Source: Angiostrongylus vasorum
Lineage: Eukaryota; Nematoda; Chromadorea; Rhabditida; Metastrongylidae
Direction: 5' to 3'
NCBI GenBank assembly: GCA_018806985.1
Contig: JADANN010000251.1
Coordinates: forward strand, 1,573,501-1,637,500
DNA: 64,000 nt
Shown: piece after piece, positions 1-9,399 of the stretch
How the letters are laid out: every line of letters begins with the position of its first letter
Position numbering within the stretch: position 1 is the stretch's first letter
The notes under the pieces: model-generated
The model's database searches: none
Told to the model about the DNA's origin: nothing
The model's input: only the letters and a program-made list of their open reading frames with translations
Program-made: the position numbers and the translations under genes

Positions 1-2114
1 GCTATTCGAAACATGTTTCTCACAATTGACCTCTCTGTGTGTGAAGAGTGGGGAGAGAGGAAATGAACCAGGATGTTTTTGTTACTTGGATTTCGATACC
101 ACTTTGTCATGTAACCGGTAACTGATAAGTTCACTTGAACATTAAGAAATGGAAGCCAGTTCTCTTTCGGTTTCTCCCGGATAAATTTGATGTACACAGA
201 CTGCTCATTCAATAACTCAAAGCATTTGTCCATCTCCTCCTGAGTAGAGCAGATGACAAAACAATCATCTACATATCTGCAGCAGAGTAGCGGCCGGAAA
301 TCGATAACCGGGGCTTCCATTTTAGACATGAACGCAATGGCGAGAGTTGGTGCCAACCGCTGTCCCATTAGTAGCCCTCTAATTTGTGCGTAATAATTCC
401 GAGACCATCCGAAAATCGAGCACTTTAGGCACTCTTTTAGGAGAACCCTAAGTTGCTGAATGGACAAGCCATGCATATGTGTTTCTCCTTCATGTTCAAC
501 AAGAAGTTGGTGGATGGCTTGCTCTGCGGAGTCATTCGATACGTTGGTGTAAATCGCGGAAATGTCGAATGACTCCATCATGTACGCGTTATTAGGAGAC
601 GCGTTACGTAGACGTTTTAGGAACATTTGGGTGTTTGTGAGGTGAGCGGGAATATGGCTAAGCAATTAGATAAGTGTTCGGCCTAGAAACCATGTTATTC
701 TATCCGTTGGCCCGTCTACACAACTGATAATGGGTCTAACCTTGTAGGATAGTGGATTGGTAGACTCGAGACCATCAGCTAATACTAACCCATATGTTTT
801 GATAAGTAAGTATAAAGCGCGACATGTTGGTGAATCTACTTTATAATGCGAAATAATGGATGGTTTTAAGCCCGCCGCCTTTGCTACTGTGACCCACTCA
901 TTGTTAAGTTTTCGGTATTGTCTTTTGTATTCCTTTTCAGACGATAAGCGTTAAAGAGTAACATCACTAAGATGTTCCTCCGTTATCTTAATCTTAACAT
1001 CTAACTGCCGAGGAATAACTACGAACTATCACCCTTTATCGCTAACTGATATTCTAGCAGTCTTCGAATTTATTAATTCTCTAATTTATCGCATGCCACA
1101 TTTTTGCGCAGATGTGAAGTTACAGATACACTTTCAATCGCGATAGTGGACAAGGGTTTTGAAAGCATTGTCCGAAAACATGCGAAACTTTGTATCAGTT
1201 TCGACATTGGGGTCCTGCTGTCTGAAGAACGTTCTGGAGAAAGGAGATAGTGGTAATAGCGCCATTTCTTTGTTTTCATTTCTATTTAACATTTCTTTTT
1301 TAGCCTTATAGCGGAGTCGATCTTGAAGTTCATACAAGCTTCATGCGATTCTACGCACAATTACTTCAGAAATGGGTTGTGATGGTGAAAAACTTGGACC
1401 CAATTCTAGCAGTGAGCGCGCGTTCTCAGGTAAGGTCATGCCTCCAAGTACGGTGACCCTAGATATTCTTGATGCGTTATCAACCTTATTTTGACTATTA
1501 TCAAAAGCGTAAAAAAATTTGTTTGCGGTTGTTTCTTGAAGCTGAGATATGTGAATTACGCAAAAGCTTTCCGAATTTTCGTTGTAAGGTTATTTTGGCA
1601 CTAGACCTAACGAAATCGCATATCAATATTGACCCACTAACAATTCTCGTCCAAAGGCGATCTTCCAAATACAAGGCATAGAAATGTTCCAGTGATGAAC
1701 TTGAAGAATGTATGGCCTCCTCTGTGGAATATCTCCGGCTCCAGATAGAATACTTCGACTTGTTCTTCCTTAGATTTTGATGACTTTGCGTAAGCGACGA
1801 AGATTGCCAAAACCTGTATTTATCCACATCTTTTCAATCGTAAACGTCCAACTCGAGCTGTTATCCTCCTCCTCCCCTATCTGCGATCCACTACGAAGTA
1901 GCACACATCTTCATTCTGGCAAACATCTCGTTCTGCTTGCTTCGTAGTGCAGCTCGAAGTAGTACTATTTCGATGCCTCGAACTTGTTGGCTGTCCTCTG
2001 GTTGACCGCATATCTCGTGAAGCCTCTTTCGTTTTATAAACTTCGGCACAACTCGATGTTGAAAATGGCGGCGGAGAAAGTTGATTTGCTGTCTAGCTAA
2101 GACAATCTTTTGTC
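1..2114 (-). mobile_element. PLE-A: Penelope-like element, RT and upstream region
   Basis: Reading leftwards on the minus strand, this is the body of a Penelope-like retroelement cut off by the window edge. About 1-655 encodes part of a reverse transcriptase, with the YVDD catalytic box near 270-300 followed by a conserved STQEEMDKCFELLNEQS segment. About 700-2110 is the N-terminal and linker region; near 1990-2060 it keeps the residues VVPKFIKRKRLHEICGQ, also seen in the plus-strand copy at 50.6 kb. Stops and frameshifts break the frame throughout, so it is a dead copy. It is disrupted at 2115 by a 1.63 kb insertion and resumes at 3749. The family assignment rests on the RT plus GIY-YIG combination seen in the more complete copies. 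Confidence 0.85.
2102..2114. repeat. Target-site duplication, left copy
   Basis: The 13-mer ACAATCTTTTGTC occurs here and again at 3749-3761, bracketing the inverted insertion. The uninterrupted PLE at about 50.58-50.60 kb has one copy of the same site. Confidence 0.85.
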
Positions 2115-2672
2115 AGCAAACCAAGCAGATTTTCTCTTTCCAGCGCCTTTTTCTCCTCGCGTTGTTGTTCACACGTGCCTTCGGAAAGCTCCTCACTAAC
2201 TTTTTCATCGTTTTGCAGTGATTTGATTTTCTCTTCCAGCAGCGACAAAGCTTCTGCGTGGTGGGCACTCTTGCCTTCCAATACCACTAACTTTTCCTTT
2301 AAATCCTCAATTATGGCTCTCGCTTTAGATTCCTGACACTTGAGCAGTTTTCGCTCCTCCTCAAGGCATTGTTTCGTCTGTTTAAGCTCGTCCAACGCTT
2401 CATTATGCGCTTTCGATAACGACTTCAAACCTTTAACATGTTCAGAAATTTCAACGTCCTTTCGGCTAACAGCTGACTTCAACTCCAAACATTCAGCTTG
2501 TACGATTTCTAAAGAGCGGTTTGTGTCGTTGTATTTCGACGTAATGGATTCCAGGTCTTCCTTTAGCTTTTCGATCATCACAGTGTGGCGTCATGAAGCT
2601 GATCCTCCTTCCTCTCAAGAACAATTTGTATACTGCGTAATTTCGAATCAGTCGCGTCATTTTCCATTGTTT
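2115..2672 (-). pseudogene. Coiled-coil protein retrocopy, left inverted arm
   Basis: The minus strand is open for about 160 codons of heptad-rich, strongly charged sequence: IEKLKEDLESITSKYND, then ALDELKQTKQCLEEERK, then a C-terminal stretch with EELSEGTCEQQREEKK. The frame ends just inside the target duplication and PLE sequence (LLTKDCLS and stop), so the protein is truncated by the insertion point. A long two-stranded coiled coil is the likely fold; leucine and isoleucine positions recur every three to four residues. I do not recognise the parent gene. The reading frame of this arm is still intact, unlike its partner. Confidence 0.65.
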
Positions 2673-3748
2673 TATCAAGGAGCTATTTCTGAGTGGCGGA
2701 AACGACTAGAGGCCGAAACCGCGAACGCGATGTCCATATACTCAAATGAAATGGGGAAAAACGCTTTGCTTCAGCAAGAGATTCGGGAAAAGACTGAGCA
2801 ATTAGAAAAGACTCGAATTTTATACGATTCTGACAAACGTTCTTATGAAAACACCATTGAAGAAATAAAAAGGCGCCTACAAGACAAGTATGACGCCGCA
2901 ACGAAGAGTCTTGCTGAAGCAGAGGCGAAGCTTTCCCATCAGGAGTCACGGCATAAAAGTTTTGTTCTTGAACACGAAGCAGTCGTGCAACAGCTTGAAA
3001 GTGTTCATTTGGCGGAAATTATCCAACGTGACACGAAGATAAGTGCTGCTTGTGCTCGTATTGAAGAGTTGGAAGCCATTATGATTGACCGCGAACGCAG
3101 TATACTCGAACAGCGGAAGGATCTAGCTAACATAACAATGGAAAAGGACGCGACTGATTCGAAATTACGCAGTTTACAAATTGTTCTTGAGAGGAAGGAG
3201 GATCAACTTCATGACGCCACTGTGATGATCGAAAAGCTAAAGGAAGACCTGGAATCCATTACGTCGAAATACAACGACACAAACCGCTCATTAGAAATCG
3301 TACAAGCTGAATGTTTGGAGTTGAAGTCAGCTGTTAGCCGAAAGTACGTTGAAATTTCTGAACATGTTAAAGGTTTGAAGTCGTTATCGAAAGCGCATAA
3401 TGAAGCGTTGGACGAGCTTAAACAGACGAAACAATGCCTCGAGGGGGAGCGAAAACTGCTCAAGTGTCAGGAATCTGAAGCGAGAGCCGAGAGCCATAAT
3501 TGAAGATTTAAAGAAAAAGTTAGTGGTATTGGAAGGCAAGAGTACCTACCACGCAGAAGATTTGTCGTTGCTGGAAGAGAAAATCAAATCACTGCAAAAC
3601 GATGAAAAAGTTAGTGAGGAGCTTTCCGAAGGCACGTGTGAACAACAACGCGAGGAGAAAAAGGCGCTGGAAAGAGAAAATCTGCTTGGTTTGCTGAAGA
3701 AGTTTGAAAAACTGGAGATTGACTTCTTCCTCGCATTGGAAAATAATA
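2673..3748 (+). pseudogene. Coiled-coil protein retrocopy, right arm with longer N-terminal part
   Basis: From about 2673 the plus strand is open for roughly 270 codons, beginning near ISEWRKRLEAETANAMS and passing through KRRLQDKYDAATKSLAEAEAK and CARIEELEAIMIDRERS before reaching the section shared with the left arm. Near 3483-3496 a 7-bp duplication of GAGAGCC shifts the frame and ends the ORF at 3503; the downstream frame resumes to about 3748 with KFEKLEIDFFLALEN. No intron interrupts more than 1 kb of coding sequence. The apparent ORF start at 2340 is antisense of the left arm and is not real. A nonfunctional retrocopy is the best reading; a genuine single-copy gene elsewhere in the genome is predicted. 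Confidence 0.7.
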
Positions 3749-3761
3749 ACAATCTTTTGTC
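3749..3761. repeat. Target-site duplication, right copy
   Basis: Second copy of ACAATCTTTTGTC. To its right PLE-A resumes exactly where it stopped at 2102. Confidence 0.85.
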
Positions 3762-3887
3762 TTAGTGACAGTGCTTCCTTCGCAAGTAGAAAATATTTTG
3801 CTGGTACATCTTGTAACAGTTCCCAGGATCGACTTTCTATTAACCTCGGCATTGGAATACGAAGGCGTCGTTTTCTTGTTCAGCACT
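3749..3887 (-). mobile_element. PLE-A 5' end (N-terminal coding remnant)
   Basis: The minus strand reads WELLQDVPAKYF, then AKEALSLRQKI, the first recognisable part of the PLE polyprotein. It matches the plus-strand copy at 50.48-50.72 kb. At about 3887 it meets a plus-strand PLE 3' end in head-to-head orientation. Confidence 0.8.
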
Positions 3888-4425
3888 CCACTAGGCACGC
3901 ATAGGATACAGAAGCATAGCGGAGACGATTTTGAAGTAAAAGTCAATATCCTTTCACATGAGACTAAAACACTAGCGCGAAAACTTCTTGAGGCTTTTTT
4001 CGATAGATGCCAAAAAACCCTACAATGAATAGCAGGGATGAATGCCCAGAGGTCACACGCGACCTGACCCCCGTATGTTCGCATCAATTTCTGATGTGGG
4101 ATGGTTCAGTTATCAACCATATGTGACTATAATCAGTTGTTTTAATCTTCCTCATTGGATGTCACGAAGAAAGCGGTGAGTTTCTCGAGAAGCTATTGGT
4201 CATGTAATTGTCATAGAGTTTTTCGTCTTTTTATAAGTGTTATTGAAGCGTTTGGCTTAATAAATTGTATATCAGTATACCCTTCCAGGCTCTGAAGAGG
4301 GCGATACTGCCGAAACGTCAGCTACTGTTCTATTGTATTGTGTTTTTCTATGGAAGCAAATGTATGCTGTATAACAACCTCGCGATTGCTGAACAAGGAA
4401 ACGACGCATTCAAATAAAAGTAATA
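3888..4425 (+). mobile_element. PLE 3' module: GIY-YIG C-terminus and 3' end
   Basis: Plus-strand PLE fragment. It encodes the C-terminal part of the endonuclease (PLGTHRIQKHSGDDFEVKV near 3888-3950) with a frameshift in the region around 4000, followed by about 390 bp of 3' region that contains the hammerhead-like block and ends near CGACGCATTCAAATAAAAG. It is joined inversely to the 5' end of PLE-A. Confidence 0.85.
4288..4323 (+). ncRNA. Hammerhead-ribozyme-like motif in PLE 3' end
   Basis: Order of elements: GGCT, core CTGAAGA, a GGC/GCC stem with a short loop, GAAAC, GTC, then AGCT. The outer GGCT and AGCT can pair (one G-T pair) as stem I. This copy reads GAGGGC where others read GAAGGC. 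Confidence 0.55.
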
Positions 4426-4616
4426 GACGTTTTTTCGACGATGGCGGCTTCTGATATGAGAAATCACGGTTTTTTGTTTACTTGTCTGCTTAAAATATGG
4501 GCTCCAAAGCAATAAATTGCCAACAGAAAACGTCTTGGGATTCCGAAAATCAGAATTTCAACGTGCTATAAGAGGAATAACTTTAATCTGTGCTCAAAGA
4601 TTTTAGGATTCTAATG

Positions 4617-4884
4617 GTTCTAGGGAGCAGTGGTCGTAATCGCCCTGCAATACATATGGGATCGATTCCCGCTTCCCTGGCCCACCAAGCCTTCGATCAC
4701 TCCGGGGTCGCCAAATCGGTACCAAGCTTGTATGAAAGGATGGCAGCATTGGCTCGATATATCGCTGGGCCACTGTGAGTCATTGTAAAGGCCAGATGCA
4801 CATTGAATCACCTCCAACGGTTTTTTAATGACGTCGATTGCATGTCGCATCCCTCAGGGATTGATCAACACCGAGAACTTTAGC
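4617..4884 (+). mobile_element. SINE-1 copy (tRNA-derived)
   Basis: tRNA-like head with A box (GGAGCAGTGGTCG, degraded) and B box (GGGATCGATTCCC), then the SINE-1 body (CACCAAGCCTTCGATC, GAGTCATTGTAAAGGCC) and a 3' end at GATCAACACCGAGA. Best-matching copies are at 30.7 and 54.4 kb. Confidence 0.8.
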
Positions 4885-5030
4885 TACAGTGGTTTTATTT
4901 CAACCAGCAAAATTTACTATGAGCCGAAAAAATATTGATAAAAAGTTGAGAAATGACCTGACAGCGTCCTTGCGAGGTTAATTCAGGTCTCCAGAGAGGA
5001 TCAAATTGCCCAAAAAGCAATATGTCCGCC

Positions 5031-7300
5031 TCACTACCCCGCTCACTGGATGCGCCCTTCTATGACGCCGGGCGGTGAGATTAGGCCACGAAATCTTGTG
5101 TTAAGCAGGGGCGTCACTGGAACCGGATCTGACGAGCACACGCATAACACTCCATGGAGATTGTTTCCCCATTCTGCGCATGTAATGCTAGAACACACCT
5201 TCAGACGCCAGTCTTCACGATCTTCTTAAAATCGCAGATCGCATCAAAAAAAGGAAAACAGGCAAATCTCAGTGATGCCGGCTTTGTCGTCCAATGGCCA
5301 TTGTCCACCTCGTCGGCAATCCTTCGTCTTCAACCAACACGTCGTAAAAGAATCACTACCTTCAGTTGCTACTCAACGACCTATGTAGCTGATGAGTGCG
5401 AAGTAGATGCGTTTTATAATCAGATGGAGGAAGTTACGGGCACTAATAAAGCGTATTACAAAGTTGTTGTGGAAAACTTCAACACCAGAATAGAAAAGAC
5501 CAGAATATAGGCTCAAAATTTTTGATTAAGAGAGAGAAATGAGATTGGAAACAGTCTAGCAGAACTCTTTGTCTGTAGCAAGCCTTTTCCTGGAAACGTT
5601 TTTGCAGAAGAAGGAAAGCCGGAGCTGAACATGGCGGTCTCCTAACAGCAAGCTCATGGTGAGATCGACCATATTCTGACAAATCGAAGACAGTGCCTAT
5701 TGACACAGTTGTTGTCCGACCTTTCTTTACCACTGATCAATGTCTTCATTGCGCGAACATTCGCTTCATTGGTAAACTATGAGAGAACTCATGTCAAAGA
5801 CCAAGAATAAAGTTCCAGATGTATACAACAGGAATATTCTAGACGAGATCATATTCAAATGCAACTAGCAGATTAAGAAATGCTCGACCGAAAGCTATTA
5901 AAAATCTGCTTGCTAGAGGAGTTAAAGATTGTGCCAAACTGGCCCTACTTCCTTAAAGAAGAACTTCAGACCATATTCACATTAACACTAAGGTGTTGCT
6001 AAAAAAGAGAAAGAAACCAAAGCTTGATCCTAGTGCAAACCAGTTGTAGATGATCTTTGCAGAAGGATTTAAACGGATACAGACAGCAAAAATTATTGGA
6101 AGCAGCTCAAAAAAAACCGTCGAAAAAAAAAAGCCAACGAGACTGGTGCAAGCATAATATTCCGCTGTCAGCACTGATGAACGAGGATAGGACCATAAAA
6201 CTTTCCGCTATAACATGAAATTATTAATTGAAAAGCTTGACATCAACCTTTTCCGCGCGGCAATCGGTGTCTCAGACCCCAAAAACTTCGCTGGAGGAAA
6301 ACCAGCTGGAATTCTTTTCTCTAAGGGTCGAGTTACGACGGAATGCATGATAAAGGGCACAGCCCAAAACCTATAGTATCATCGCTGCCCACCTTAGAGT
6401 TGGAAGCCACAAAGTGCATGTACTTTTCGCTATCTATATGACATTCTACTTTCAAAACGAAAAAATTCCAGACCAGTGGATGACATCACGTACGATCACC
6501 TTGTCCAAGAAAGGTGGCTAAAACGATTTTTGTAACTACCGTCCAACGCGCTTGTTTAGTGCACTCCACAAACGGTTCACCATCATTATTCTATCGCGCA
6601 TATCAAGGACATTGATGAGGCGCAACGAGGTGAGCAAGCAGGATCTCGACAAAGACTTTATGAGTTACATCCAAATCGTGTCTCGCATCATACAAGTTTG
6701 TTGGGAGCACCATCTAGCCCTAATCGTCGACTGTGAAAAAGCGTTCGACAGTGTCGATACGAATGGAATTATTTCAGCGCTCGTGAACCAAGGAGTACAC
6801 GTCTTCTACCTAGGAACTGTATCTCTGCCACCGGAACTGCACCACGAAAAATACCGACCTCTTACAGGGCGCTTGGACATTGTCTTTTGAAATTTAAGCA
6901 ACGCACACATTGTCTAACCAGAATGCGAGGCTCTGGTCTTCGAGACCTATCTCACGTTTTAGACCTAGGAAAGTATACAATGATAGCGATAAATAGATGG
7001 CCCATTCATATAATGAGAGAAACAGCCTACAGATAGGCGATAAGAAGTCTATAGTGGATTCCACGACGATGCGGGAGTCCTCTATAACGACCACCCATAA
7101 GTAGGGCGGATGTGTTCGGAACAAAGTTAATCAGCTGTACTGGCAGTTGCTTTGTAGTTAACAATACGAGACTCGCAACCATGACTCATAAATCGAACCA
7201 CCACTGAGGACGACGATTGCGAAGCAAAGAGACGAATGGAAAGTGTGCTACGGTGCGCTCAATTCGTGAAGTCGAACCCGTTCAAGTATCGAAGTAAGTA
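5031..7300 (+). mobile_element. RTE1: decayed RTE-type non-LTR retrotransposon
   Basis: Fragments of an apurinic-type endonuclease followed by RT lie in order. About 5154-5510 reads RLQPTRRKRITTF, DECEVDAFYNQMEEV and YYKVVVENFNTRIEK, the endonuclease C-terminal half where the family has GDFNAKIGK-like residues. About 5530-5960 continues with EIDHIL-like sequence. About 6400-6890 holds RT segments, with IPDQW, NYRPTRLFSALHK, then DCEKAFDSVDTNGIISAL, the first aspartate block. About 6900-7240 is the C-terminal tail ending AKQRDEWKVCYG. The 3' end is the short repeat GTTCAAGTATCGAAGTAAGTA. Many stops, frameshifts and deletions make it inactive. Confidence 0.8.
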
Positions 7301-7748
7301 ATGTTGAAAGCGATCATTATTCTGGCCATTGTATAGCTCCCATGAAGGTCACATCGTCTCGTAAATGTTAAAGGCTTTAGTTGCAGTTATCGCTGAGAAG
7401 CAATGCTGAACGGACTTCGATCTCTTCATGAACATGAGGAACTTGGTACTTCAAGTGAGAAGAACTTCAAGCTAAACTGAAGGTTACATGAACTTTTTTT
7501 TTAAACCAAGCAGTCCTACTTGAAGTTAAAGCGATATTTTATTCACAAGTATTTCATGCTTTTGGCTCAAAAAAGAGCTACTAAAACACAGTAAGGCACG
7601 TAAATGTATCGTTCAAGACATTTGTTTCACGATGTTCCCACGAGGCTTTAAACTTTATCAGACAACGAAACTGCAAAAAATACAAAGTAGACATAAAACT
7701 TGCGGTGTACAGAACACTTCCTATGAGTCGACGGTGATTCTAGGGAAT
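7301..7748. other. No recognised feature
   Basis: AT-rich unique sequence between the RTE1 tail and the poly(A) signal of the minus-strand gene; includes the end of that gene's possible 3' flank. Confidence 0.4.
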
Positions 7749-7754
7749 TTTATT
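7749..7754 (-). terminator. Polyadenylation signal AATAAA
   Basis: AATAAA on the minus strand, 33 nt past the stop codon of the 7787-8763 coding exon. Confidence 0.55.
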
Positions 7755-7786
7755 CAATTTTGCTTTCTATGCAGAGAAAATCTCAC

Positions 7787-8763
7787 TTAGATAATCATTG
7801 ATGACCTTCGATTTAAACAGGATGAGATAGAACTCACTGATTTTTCAAGAAGTCCAGCGTTAGTGACTTCTTCGATTATATAAGAATCTGTCGTCAATGT
7901 GTTGTTGTTCGGTTCATCAGTATTCTCTTCAACCAAAGACACTTCTTTTACACGAAGTTTTTCTGCTTCCACTTCCGACACGACAGTAACGTCGATGTTG
8001 TCAACGTTGTGCAATGAAATTTCATGCATTAAGATGGGTTTCCGATATTCGACGTTATCAAATAAACCTTTCCGGCGATAACTCTGCACAACATCACTTT
8101 TCCGAGGTCTTCCAATCACTGGAAGTTTCATTACTGTGAGCGCCCATATCTTCTTACTGCGAAATCTTCGTTCGAATTCATCTCTGAAATCAAACGATCC
8201 CAATAGTTTCTGATGCTCGTCGGCAATTTCTACTTGTGGAAGACAACAGTTAACAGTAGCTCTTCGTTCAATGCTATGAGTAGAGTTTGTTGTTACGGAA
8301 TCCTCCTTAAATCGTTTCTCCTTGGCTACTTCATTGACCTTGAATTGAGCTGACTCAAAAGAATGGCTTCTATTTGACATTGACTTTTTTAGACTTTTGA
8401 TAGCCTGTTCCAATTCGGTCTCAGTCATTGCCGGATGAGAGAAGTGCCCTGATATTTTTCTGCTAGGCAAGTCATGCTCGTCTCTCACAGTTTTTACTTC
8501 TTTCTGTAAAATATCGGTGCTCTCAACTCCTGAAAGCTCGTCCAACATCTCCTCTTCGTCTACCTTCTGTTTCATCAGCACCAGAGTTTTGTACTTAGCA
8601 AGTGCTTCGTCGTAAATACGATACAGATCATCTTTAGACATTGGAATACCAAAAGAAGGAGCAAGAATCGCAACGTTCTCAGATAAACCCTCCTCAGCCA
8701 GGTTCAACGTTGCAACATCTTCTGAAAAACGAAGAGATGTTCTTCTCATCGACCTCATTTTAA
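7787..8763 (-). CDS. Uncharacterised host protein, terminal exon (325 codons)
   Basis: A 977-nt minus-strand exon open from an acceptor (ATGTCTAG) at 8764-8765 to the TAA at 7787, with AATAAA just downstream. The sequence is rich in charged residues and predicted helix: SKDDLYRIYDEALAKYKTL, MTETELEQAIKSLKKSM, FDFRDEFERRFRSKKIWAL, LPVIGRPRKSDVVQSYRRK, then an acidic tail. There is no signal peptide, membrane segment or recognised domain. An ATG at 8758-8756 could also serve as a start, so a single-exon gene of about 323 residues is an alternative. I prefer the exon model because a phase-1 exon at 12027-12201 on the same strand joins in frame. If so, the 3.3 kb intron hosts an RTE2 copy and an RTE-tailed element. 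Function unknown. Confidence 0.6.
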
Positions 8764-8892
8764 CTAGACATTTTTGTGCCACGTTTTTTTTACACAATTG
8801 TGATGACGAATTGTTTTTTCATCCAACGGAATTGATTTTAAACCGATTTCCTACCACATTGTGACATTTTTAATTTCCTCTTTGATAATGTA

Positions 8893-9292
8893 TAAGCCCT
8901 CCCAACGGTTTACCGCCTCATCGTGGCTGGGAGGTGTTCCTAGGTGTCGGACTGCGATGTACAGCGAGGGAATTCCTCCCTCCGGCAGGGTCTCTTAACC
9001 TGAGAAGGCGTCCGGCGTTTCCATTAAGAAGCCTAGCTAAGTGTAAACCAATACAAGGATCCACCACCGTCCTGGTATCAAAGTCGCATGGTGGCAAATC
9101 TCCCTCTGATCCACGAGGGCAGAAACTACCTGCGGTGGTGACGACCTGAAGCAGACTTTGCCCAAGCTGACCTCAGGACTTCATGGAACCATAATGCCTT
9201 AACCAGCAGATCTCTGAGAAATGGAAGTTATGCTGGGACCCTCACAAGCACTGAGAACGGGTCGTTCAAGTATCAAGTATCAAGTATGGGTC
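8893..9292 (+). mobile_element. RTE-tailed short element, near full length
   Basis: About 400 bp beginning with a hairpin (CTCCCAACGG, loop, GTGGCTGGGAG) and ending in GTTCAAGTATCAAGTATCAA. The last 60 bp resemble the RTE1 3' end, including a GAATGGAAG-like and a TGCTGGGACC-like segment. It has no coding capacity. Other copies are at 17.2, 23.3, 27.8, 43.9, 53.7 and 58.5 kb. Confidence 0.75.
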
Positions 9293-9399
9293 ACTACGGT
9301 TTTTCATACATGTGCTGACACCGATATGATGCGTCGTGTTGACGACGAAGCGCGTGAAGGTCGATGCAACCGATTTTCGTTTAAGGGATAGCCATATCT

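Larger units (their letters stand above)
2115..3748. mobile_element. Inverted-dimer insertion of a coiled-coil coding sequence
   Basis: A 1634-bp block inserted into PLE-A and flanked by an exact 13-bp duplication. Its two ends are inverted copies of each other (2115-2672 against 3133-3697), separated by a 460-bp unique centre. The right arm runs 51 bp beyond the left one. All of it derives from one open coiled-coil coding sequence without visible introns, which points to an RNA copy rather than a genomic duplication. No poly(A) or tandem tail is visible at either end. Confidence 0.8.

Noticed and set aside
2340..2672. N-terminal 110 codons of the long plus-strand frame starting at 2340
   Set aside because: Antisense of the left inverted arm; only the part from about 2673 is coding-like.
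4640..4700. SINE heads as functional tRNA genes
   Set aside because: A and B boxes are present but acceptor and anticodon stems do not fold well and the heads are always attached to SINE bodies.
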